In this document: in pieces, positions 19,413-25,093 of the stretch
Layout of the letters: every line of letters begins with the position of its first letter
Numbering within the stretch: the first letter of the stretch is position 1
DNA from: a virus
Virus record (IMG/VR): IMGVR_UViG_3300037516_000092
Span: 1-25,093 of that record
Length of the DNA stretch: 25,093 bases
Reading direction: 5' to 3' (one strand)
The notes under the pieces: model-generated
What the model was told of the DNA's origin: nothing
Database searches by the model: none
What the model saw: only the letters and a program-made list of their open reading frames with translations
Position numbers and translations under genes: made by a program

Positions 19413-21401
19413 TTAAAGGCCGAATTGCTTATTCAGGTTGAAGCGAACATCTTCAGAACGACCACTAGTGGTTGGCGTTGCCACACCACTACCGCTGTTG
19501 CCTCCCTGTCTTGATTTAGCTCTCTCCAACTTTTCAAGGTATTCCATTTCGTCTCGGAACAATGGAGTGGATTCTGGATTATCCAAAATCTCAGCAGCCC
19601 TTGTCACTTGCCTTTTGGATGCTGACGTTGCTCCAGATGCTGGGGTCATTGGCATGACTTCAAAAATACTGTCGTCTAGTCCAAGTGCCTTACCAGCCCT
19701 CACAGATCCACTAGCAATTCGCATCAGGGTGCTTTGTGCCGACTTCCAGTCTTGCCCCAGATCGAGATCGTTAACTGCGCGTTGGAGTGCCATAGTTTCC
19801 TTTTCGGACATTCCGGCAGCGGTTCCGCTTTGGGCCTTAATATCCCGCATCGCCTGCACCAAGTCTTGTCCTTTTAGGTTGTTAAATAGTGCATATACAC
19901 CGCCTTGGCTTCTTGCCAGTTCGTCCAGCTTTTGTTGTGGTATTGACTGACCGAAAACCTTGTAACTCTCAGGGTGATTAGCTAGCTTTTGAGCGGTATC
20001 GAATCGGCTTAGTAAGGTGTATGCAGCAGACCTGTCACCAACTCGTTTCGCCGCCTTGTTGATGATGGCAGTATTGCGTTGACCGTATTCAGATTCAGAC
20101 ATGATCTGCGGACCCTTGGCTTCTGGCTGCATTAGCAATTGCTGCTTCATCTCGTCCACAACGTCTTGTGACGGAGCTAGCTTTGGATCTTGATACGCTT
20201 GATTCAACGCGGATTCATACAGCCTTGCCTTCCTTGGAGACAGTTGAGTCAGAGTCTCATCACTGACTTTTTGCATTTTAGCGGAGTCAGCTAGTGACTG
20301 TTTTGCCATCAGTCCTTGACGCGCACTTTGCTGCGGTGCTGGTGATTGCGTAGTATTGAACGCAAGAGAAGGCTCGGTGGGCAATGCGTTTTTAGGCATG
20401 TTCTGAGCCATTGCCGACGACCGACCCTCCTCGATCATCCTTGCTACCATTGCTTGCTCTTGTGGAGTTCCGACAGGTTGACTCATTGAGGTTTCTGGGG
20501 GGAGTTCAGGAAGCACACCCCCTCCATAGATAGCCCTATCAATAGCCTCTTGATCAAATTGGTTGTATTTTGGCGGATTGATTGGACGACCTTGACTATC
20601 AAGCACCTCTCCACCTTCGCCTATCAAACGTCCACCCTTTGTCTTGGTGTATCTAGTAATGTTTCCTGCCTCGTCTTCAGAAATTTGGACCAATGCTTGA
20701 CCGCTTTTGTCTTTTACTGGTTCAAATCCTTCTTCTGCGTCAGCAATTGCCTCTGCCAACTGGCTGCTGTAACGCTTTACAGTTTCTCCCATTTCTGGGG
20801 AGCCACTGATGATGGCGTTCTGGATTCCGCTGACGACTGGATTCACCTTGTCTACGGGAAGACCAATTTTTTGCGCCCGCTCCATCAGGCTATTCAAGTT
20901 CATCAGGTCCGCGCCAGCAGGTCCGGGGACAGAGGCCGGAGGGTATCCGCCTGTTGGGAGCGGCATTGGTTGCTCTGAATATTGCGCGGCTCCTCTCGCC
21001 CCTTGGCCTCCACCATAGCCCCCGCCCAAGTAGCTTGGCATCCTTCCAAGTTGTCCTTCTTGAACCGCCACCGCCCGCATATTTGTATTTTGCTTGAGCA
21101 AGTCTTGAATGCTAGCTCCAAGCTGACCGCGAACATCAACAGGAGTATTCTCGTCCTTGAGGCTGGAAATCAAATTGTCATAGTAAGATACTTGAGACGG
21201 GTCCATGATCTTTGCCGCTTCCGCGATTTTGATCCCCATCGTTGCCATGTTCTTACTTTCTTTTTGCTTCTTGAAGTAGTCAGCAGCTTGACCCACGGCT
21301 TGTCCAATAGCCTGCATCGGCAAACCAGCCGCTTCTACAGCACCAGCGTAATTTGGTTGCTGATACCCAGTAAATCCGATATTTCCGCCCGTAAGTGCCA
21401 T
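19413..21401 (-). CDS. Internal virion/ejection-like protein, 662 aa
   Basis: The family is not recognised with certainty. The N-terminus has a small-residue segment (YAGAVEAAGLPMQAIGQAVG), a Lys-rich helix (YFKKQKESKN) and then a helical body. A Gly/Tyr/Pro/Gln-rich low-complexity linker (about 124-165, for example YLGGGYGGGQGARGAAQYS) leads to a long Gln-, Ala-, Met-rich helical region. The C-terminus is again helical with Gly/Ser linkers. There is no enzyme motif, signal peptide or clear transmembrane helix. The gene lies between another internal-virion-like gene and the giant polyvalent gene, all within 20 bases of each other. That is the arrangement of internal core or ejection proteins in podoviruses. 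The role is inferred from order and composition. Confidence 0.8.
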   Translation of the reverse strand: MALTGGNIGFTGYQQPNYAGAVEAAGLPMQAIGQAVGQAADYFKKQKESKNMATMGIKIAEAAKIMDPSQVSYYDNLISSLKDENTPVDVRGQLGASIQDLLKQNTNMRAVAVQEGQLGRMPSYLGGGYGGGQGARGAAQYSEQPMPLPTGGYPPASVPGPAGADLMNLNSLMERAQKIGLPVDKVNPVVSGIQNAIISGSPEMGETVKRYSSQLAEAIADAEEGFEPVKDKSGQALVQISEDEAGNITRYTKTKGGRLIGEGGEVLDSQGRPINPPKYNQFDQEAIDRAIYGGGVLPELPPETSMSQPVGTPQEQAMVARMIEEGRSSAMAQNMPKNALPTEPSLAFNTTQSPAPQQSARQGLMAKQSLADSAKMQKVSDETLTQLSPRKARLYESALNQAYQDPKLAPSQDVVDEMKQQLLMQPEAKGPQIMSESEYGQRNTAIINKAAKRVGDRSAAYTLLSRFDTAQKLANHPESYKVFGQSIPQQKLDELARSQGGVYALFNNLKGQDLVQAMRDIKAQSGTAAGMSEKETMALQRAVNDLDLGQDWKSAQSTLMRIASGSVRAGKALGLDDSIFEVMPMTPASGATSASKRQVTRAAEILDNPESTPLFRDEMEYLEKLERAKSRQGGNSGSGVATPTTSGRSEDVRFNLNKQFGL

Positions 21402-21419
21402 GATTTTAATTATATGAAG

Positions 21420-22430
21420 TTAGTAAACTGGAGTAGCCTTGGGGATTCCTCCAAACAGGCCGCTTAACCCCATGCCCGCTGAGAGACCCATTCCGCTGAG
21501 TCCCGTCGCGCCAGCCGCTCCTCCAGCAAGTCCAGAAAGCCCAAGTCCCGCCGATAATCCGCCAGTGAATGGGGCGGCAGCAAGACCGATCCCCTTGGTG
21601 ATAAGCCCCATTGTTTGCGCTTTGCGTTGTTGGTCCGCTTGGAACTTGGCCATGTTATAAGCATCCAATGAAGAGGCCCGTTGCTGGGCAAATCCAAGTG
21701 GGGCGTTATAGTCAAATTCACCAGAAGACGCTGGGCCTCCAGTAAGTGCCATCCCAAGCGTTTGTTGCCCTGCTTGATACGAAAGTGGTGATTGCCCCAA
21801 CAAGTTCAATCCGGGCGCAGTATAAAATTGCTGTGCCGCATCGTATGATCGTCCACCAGCTTGTGCTGCTTCAGCTCGCTTGCGAGCCAGAACGTCCTCG
21901 CGGCCCATCGCCTCACTCACGATGCTGCGGTTTCCACCAAGTCTGCCTGCGGCTTGGAATCCCTCACGCGACTGCTGTTCGTAGCTTCGTTGTTCTTGCG
22001 GAGTAACTCCTTGTGCTGCGGCCCTAGCTCGTTCTGCCTCAGACGCAAATCCTTGAACAACGGCAGCTTGCTCTGGAGACATTGCCTCCATCAATCCTCG
22101 CGCAAGACCAGTCTGCCCGGTCATTTGTCCAATCTCCCCAGCACGAAGCTGCCCCAGAGTTTCGCCCGCCCGCTGACCTGTAGAAAGCTGTAACGCCTCT
22201 AGTCCGGGTTGGCCCCCAACACCACCAAGGAACTGTCCGGTCTGCCCAAACATTTGGGCCATAAACTCCGGGCCATACTTGGCACTTGTTTGAAGTGCTT
22301 TAGGGATTGCGGTCGAATAGTAATTATCAAAAAGATAACCTGCTTGTTCTCCAGCAAGGCTAATTCCTTTCTTATTTGGCTTTAATGGATCAATTGGTTT
22401 TGGAACCTCGGGTGAAGAAAATAATCCCAT
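21420..22430 (-). CDS. Internal virion/ejection-like protein, 336 aa
   Basis: The start MGLFSSPEVPKPIDPLKPNK gives a short Pro-rich head. A helical Gly/Gln/Ala-rich body follows, with SPEQAAVVQGFASEAERARA (about 116-136) and QEQRSYEQQSREGFQAAGRL. The C-terminal third is very rich in Gly, Ala and Leu (about 270-330, for example LAAAPFTGGLSAGLGLSGLA) and repeats GLSG/GLSAG motifs. It may form a membrane-active or flexible segment of the kind used in DNA ejection. No enzymatic motif is seen. It stands between the fibre gene and the two larger internal-virion-like genes. The leader is A-rich (GCCACTAAAAAT) with no Shine-Dalgarno sequence. The name is inferred from composition and context. A tail-associated adaptor is an alternative. 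Confidence 0.8.
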   Translation of the reverse strand: MGLFSSPEVPKPIDPLKPNKKGISLAGEQAGYLFDNYYSTAIPKALQTSAKYGPEFMAQMFGQTGQFLGGVGGQPGLEALQLSTGQRAGETLGQLRAGEIGQMTGQTGLARGLMEAMSPEQAAVVQGFASEAERARAAAQGVTPQEQRSYEQQSREGFQAAGRLGGNRSIVSEAMGREDVLARKRAEAAQAGGRSYDAAQQFYTAPGLNLLGQSPLSYQAGQQTLGMALTGGPASSGEFDYNAPLGFAQQRASSLDAYNMAKFQADQQRKAQTMGLITKGIGLAAAPFTGGLSAGLGLSGLAGGAAGATGLSGMGLSAGMGLSGLFGGIPKATPVY

Positions 22431-22441
22431 ATTTTTAGTGG

Positions 22442-22564
22442 CTAGATTTTTATTTTTGTTAAATTATTATGAGAAACGACAACGCCAAAGCATAAGTGCC
22501 AATACAAAAGTTTGTGAAAGTCTTCGCCATATATTTCTGTTGCTTTAGCTAGATGTTGGTTCAC
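22442..22564 (-). CDS. Tentative tiny gene upstream of the 336-aa gene, 40 aa
   Basis: The frame is open from about 22588 to the TAG at 22444-22442. The only usual start is GTG at 22564, giving a peptide with NQHLAKATEIYGEDFHKLLY, then WHLCFGVVVS and a C-terminal KIKI. In-frame bases upstream of the GTG would add a C-x-x-C pair (SCKVCQ), so the true start might be earlier with a non-standard codon. It ends 11 bases before the next ATG, as an operon gene would. The composition looks protein-like, but the stretch is short. An overlapping frame also offers an ATG ORF of 23 aa (22530-22459, MAKTFTNFCIGTYALALSFL) that is hydrophobic. At most one is likely to be real, and neither is proven. Confidence 0.35.
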   Translation of the reverse strand: MNQHLAKATEIYGEDFHKLLYWHLCFGVVVSHNNLTKIKI

Positions 22565-22618
22565 TTGGCAAACCTTACAAGAATAATAATGCTAATTATT
22601 TTTAACGATGTAATTATT
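22565..22618 (-). repeat. AT-rich intergenic stretch with TAATTATT repeats
   Basis: The 54 bases after the fibre stop are A/T-rich. The octamer TAATTATT occurs at 22593-22600, 22611-22618 and 22624-22631, the last inside the end of the fibre gene. A small AATAAT/ATTATT inverted repeat surrounds 22586-22600. No terminator with a GC stem and U-run is seen, and no clear promoter. The repeats may be only AT-rich sequence. Confidence 0.4.
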
Positions 22619-23305
22619 TTATCTAATTATTGCCACATAAGCAAAACTACAGTCTCCCGGGCCTGGGTCGCTTGTGTTTGATAGAATCGTTCTTACTTTT
22701 ACCTGCGTTGTTGTTTTCGTGAATGCGTAGTCAATGTCAAGAAAACCTCCTCTAGCAGTAACAGTTTCTCGTTGCACAGTACCCATAATAACGTAATCAG
22801 TATCTGGCATTGCCGTAGTCATAGTAATGGTGTAAACTCCAACGGAATTTTTAAAAACCGACGACACGTTTCCTGATTTTATAATGTTTCCGCTTGCATC
22901 AAACTTTACCCATGCTCTAATCCCGTAAATAGGAGCCGTGCCAGTCTGCGCTCCACTGAGCTTGGCGGCGGTGATGTTTGCATCAAGAATCTTGGCCGTT
23001 GTCACTACACCAGCATCAATAGTAGCAACTCCACTAGCTACCGTAAAGTCACCAAAGTCAGAGTTTGAGAGTTTGGCTGGAGTCACGTTTGCATCTAGGA
23101 TTGCAGTTGTCGTAACTGCATTTGCAGCTAGCTCGTTTGCTCTAATTCCACCAGCCGCAACGGAAAGTTTACCAGTAGTAACGGCAAGAGTCGTGCCAGT
23201 AATAGCAGTAGCCGTAATCGTGCTTTGATCGAGGATGTTGTTCATCTTCGTGCTAGTGATTACGTCAGTAGCTGTGAAGGTGGAAGTTGTATCAATTGCG
23301 CCCAT
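22619..23305 (-). CDS. Tail fibre-like protein with N-terminal repeat, 228 aa
   Basis: The first 125 residues are Thr/Ala/Ile-rich. They contain at least two copies of a unit like V-T-T-x-x-I-L-D-A-N-x-T-x-A-K-L-S (about 63-82 and 97-116), and less perfect copies before. Such repeats form thin trimeric rods in phage fibres. The C-terminal 100 residues (RAWVKFDASGNIIKSGNVSS, then TITMTTAMPDTDYVIMG) match the pattern of a widespread fibre-tip domain, in which R-A-W-V-x-F is followed by V-x-Y-T-x-x-M-x-T-A-M-P-D-x-x-Y, ending in a beta strand (SFAYVAIIR). It therefore probably binds the host surface or joins to another fibre. It follows the nozzle-like gene by three bases. The fibre call is strong; its receptor is unknown. 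Confidence 0.82.
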   Translation of the reverse strand: MGAIDTTSTFTATDVITSTKMNNILDQSTITATAITGTTLAVTTGKLSVAAGGIRANELAANAVTTTAILDANVTPAKLSNSDFGDFTVASGVATIDAGVVTTAKILDANITAAKLSGAQTGTAPIYGIRAWVKFDASGNIIKSGNVSSVFKNSVGVYTITMTTAMPDTDYVIMGTVQRETVTARGGFLDIDYAFTKTTTQVKVRTILSNTSDPGPGDCSFAYVAIIR

Positions 23306-23308
23306 GCT

Positions 23309-25093
23309 TTATCTTTGTGAAATGATTTGTCTGTTGGTGACTGAACCAGCTACTTTTACTGAGTTGACCTTAGGTGATCCGATAGTTCTTGTCAAGATCA
23401 TTGTTCCGGTGAAGCCCCTGATGCCACCCAACCTACACCGGATGCTTGCTGTTTCAGCTTCAGTAGCTGTAGTGGGAGTAAGCAATCCACCGAGCAAAGT
23501 TGTAGTTGTGCCTATAGATTTAGCGTCGTCAGGATCTTCCGCTGCAAATGCAATGTTATATTCCGAGTTTTGGCCGGGAAGAGACTGGATGTTTACCTGT
23601 GCGTCGGTAAACCGCTTGCGTTCCATTGTCCCGAGGTCGTATCCCCTAGTCGTAAGAGACGCATTGATTGTTGGGGACACAACAGCCGCAGAGTTGTCCA
23701 CGTTTAGAGTGTCATTGGAGCTTTCGGATGCTTCAATTTGATGCAGCCCGCCATTGGGTGTCACCGCATAGAGGTTGTTCCTCTCGCTAGCACTACCAAT
23801 CACGAAGTCTTTAATCAAGAACCTAGAATCACCAAAGGTATCCAGTGATTCCCACCCTTTATTTAGGAAGTTATACACCAAAATGGCGTTGTTCCCATAA
23901 GAATCACCCGCTCCCGGAACCGAATCAAGCGGAACAGCAAGATAATACCTGTTTTCAAACAAGACTCCCACTGCTCGGTCAGAGTAATCAGCATTAATCC
24001 GGTCGATATACGGCTGAATGTTCTTGGAAAGCGGCTCCTCAGTGCCTCGCAGGTTGTAATCGTTAAGGAACTCAATCCCATAAACGCCATCGTCAGATAA
24101 GAACAGCATTGCATTGCCGCGCATGACAACAGACTTGCGAGCGAGGCATCCAATCTCAGATGTAAGCTCCTTAACGGTAACATCCAGAAGGCTTCCCAGC
24201 GTCCCCTTAACAAGATGAAGGCTGTTCCGGTTTAGGACAACCAACCCGTCGTCATAGAAGCCGTGCATTGCCACAACAAAGTCTGCTGTCCCACCGCTTA
24301 CACGGAATTGGTTCTCAATCTGGTCAAATGTAGTAGTGTCTAGAATATCTGATACGGATATTTCATCGGTAATCTTGCGGCTAGTGTATGCTGGAACATT
24401 ATAAGCTCCTGATTGATCGTAGTAAAACGGAACCCACAGCCTGCGTTGGAAATGGATACCCCACGGTGCGCCGGGCTGGTGCATAAAGCCACCGCCTACG
24501 CTAAATCTGCCACCGAACTCAAAAATATCGGTGCTTGACGTGCTGTAATTCCCAACTGGCGCATACCATGCAATCGTCGTTGTGGTTGCCGACACAACTT
24601 GGTATTCTTTCCCAACCATTTCAGCAAAATCAACAGTTTCCGCTTGGCGCACAATAATAATGTCGCCTTGTTTGATTGTTACGTTACCAGTAACTGTCGC
24701 AGTTATCAATCCGCTTGCAATCTCGACATCTTTTGCCTGAATGTTGAAAGTTTGTGGCTGAGTATAAGCTCCACCGGGAGATAGCGTGAACCCGTCAGTG
24801 GCGATTGCAACACTTGTGCCAAACGTAACCGCCTGACTAGTGGTGAAAACATAAGTGAATGTATCTGCGTCAACAACGCTAGCGACGGCAAACGTCCCAT
24901 TTGCGGGTGTGCCACCAGTAAGCCCTGCAATTGTCACCATTGTTCCGACAACTAACCCATGATCTCGCACTGACATGGTGACGGTAGTCGTTCCAGCTTG
25001 TGATGCTGAAAGAATTTGCCTGCCATTGGGAAACCACTCAAGTGCTTGTTGTCCTTCACGGAAGATCATTACCTTGTCGAACACTTGGATCAT
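23309..25093 (-). CDS. Tail nozzle / tail-tube-B-like protein, partial, at least 594 aa
   Basis: The frame reaches the right edge of the window. An ATG happens to fall exactly on the edge, but the first visible residues (MIQVFDKVMIFREGQQALEW) read as the inside of a beta-propeller-like domain rather than a start, so the gene probably extends further. Similar proteins of short-tailed phages, such as nozzle or tubular B proteins, are longer. Motifs include LWVPFYYDQ, SDDGVYGIEFL, a Tyr-Leu-Ala-Val-Pro strand (YYLAVPLDSVPGAGDSYGNN), then AILVYNFLNKGWES, typical of the blades of such tail proteins. Residues about 30-110 contain a Thr/Gly/Val-rich insertion (VRDHGLVVGTMVTIAGLT), possibly an immunoglobulin-like decoration. 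It forms the tail channel below the adaptor. The assignment is by pattern and context. Confidence 0.78.
   Translation of the reverse strand: MIQVFDKVMIFREGQQALEWFPNGRQILSASQAGTTTVTMSVRDHGLVVGTMVTIAGLTGGTPANGTFAVASVVDADTFTYVFTTSQAVTFGTSVAIATDGFTLSPGGAYTQPQTFNIQAKDVEIASGLITATVTGNVTIKQGDIIIVRQAETVDFAEMVGKEYQVVSATTTTIAWYAPVGNYSTSSTDIFEFGGRFSVGGGFMHQPGAPWGIHFQRRLWVPFYYDQSGAYNVPAYTSRKITDEISVSDILDTTTFDQIENQFRVSGGTADFVVAMHGFYDDGLVVLNRNSLHLVKGTLGSLLDVTVKELTSEIGCLARKSVVMRGNAMLFLSDDGVYGIEFLNDYNLRGTEEPLSKNIQPYIDRINADYSDRAVGVLFENRYYLAVPLDSVPGAGDSYGNNAILVYNFLNKGWESLDTFGDSRFLIKDFVIGSASERNNLYAVTPNGGLHQIEASESSNDTLNVDNSAAVVSPTINASLTTRGYDLGTMERKRFTDAQVNIQSLPGQNSEYNIAFAAEDPDDAKSIGTTTTLLGGLLTPTTATEAETASIRCRLGGIRGFTGTMILTRTIGSPKVNSVKVAGSVTNRQIISQR

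Noticed and set aside
23863-24213. Minus-strand frame of 116 codons inside the nozzle-like gene
   Set aside because: It is in a different frame of a clear tail gene, its composition is unnatural, and there is no start context.
1-25093. tRNA genes, CRISPR arrays, insertion sequences, integrase and attachment sites
   Set aside because: I looked for these and saw no cloverleaf, regular repeat-spacer array, transposase or integrase motif. The window gives no evidence on whether the phage is temperate.

Overview
The window is a stretch of a tailed bacteriophage (or prophage) genome, most likely a short-tailed, podovirus-like phage. Every gene I can support lies on the minus strand, so transcription runs from right to left and the first genes of the unit have the highest coordinates. 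There are no rRNA or tRNA genes, insertion sequences or CRISPR arrays that I can see. The evidence for a short-tailed phage is a nozzle/tail-tube-B-like protein, three large internal-virion/ejection-type proteins and the lack of any tape-measure, sheath or tail-tube gene. The host cannot be named. Almost no gene start has a Shine-Dalgarno sequence, and many starts sit behind A/T-rich leaders, which points to a host such as Bacteroidota that does not depend on Shine-Dalgarno pairing. The small lipoprotein in the lysis region suggests a Gram-negative host.

Layout in transcription order. (1) 25093-22619: a tail nozzle-like protein cut by the window edge and a small tail-fibre-like protein with a repeat. 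(2) 22564-13324: a putative tiny gene, two internal-virion proteins (336 and 662 aa) and a giant 2025-aa polyvalent protein that carries a gluzincin-type HExxH site and several phage polyvalent-protein modules. (3) 13315-8134: small terminase, large terminase, a small AT-hook-like protein, portal, and an unknown 222-aa protein. (4) 8137-7062: six very small genes, one a membrane protein and four strongly basic. (5) 6847-4317: scaffold, SU10-type major capsid protein and a capsid-associated protein. This block is flanked by two strong intrinsic terminators, so it looks like a separate capsid transcription unit. (6) 4263-2200: a small conserved protein, a head-tail adaptor-like protein and an SGNH-esterase tail spike. 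(7) 2175-22: a lysis region of four tiny membrane or lipoprotein genes (31-58 aa) followed by an Amidase_3 endolysin, then a calcineurin-like phosphoesterase and a small winged-helix-like protein.

Together the genes make the head (portal, scaffold, capsid), package DNA (terminases), eject it through the envelope (internal proteins, nozzle), bind and modify surface glycans (fibre, SGNH spike) and lyse the cell. Most genes touch or overlap by 1-4 bases (ATGA, TAATG, GTGA), consistent with translational coupling in long polycistronic messages. Seven small genes (1578-1673, 1687-1833, 1850-2026, 2023-2175, 7471-7602, 7988-8137 and the tentative 22442-22564) were read directly from the bases because they are shorter than usual ORF cut-offs. 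The most unusual items are the giant polyvalent protein with repeated LPEG-type linkers, the compact lysis cassette, the cluster of tiny Lys-rich proteins and the terminator-bounded capsid unit.
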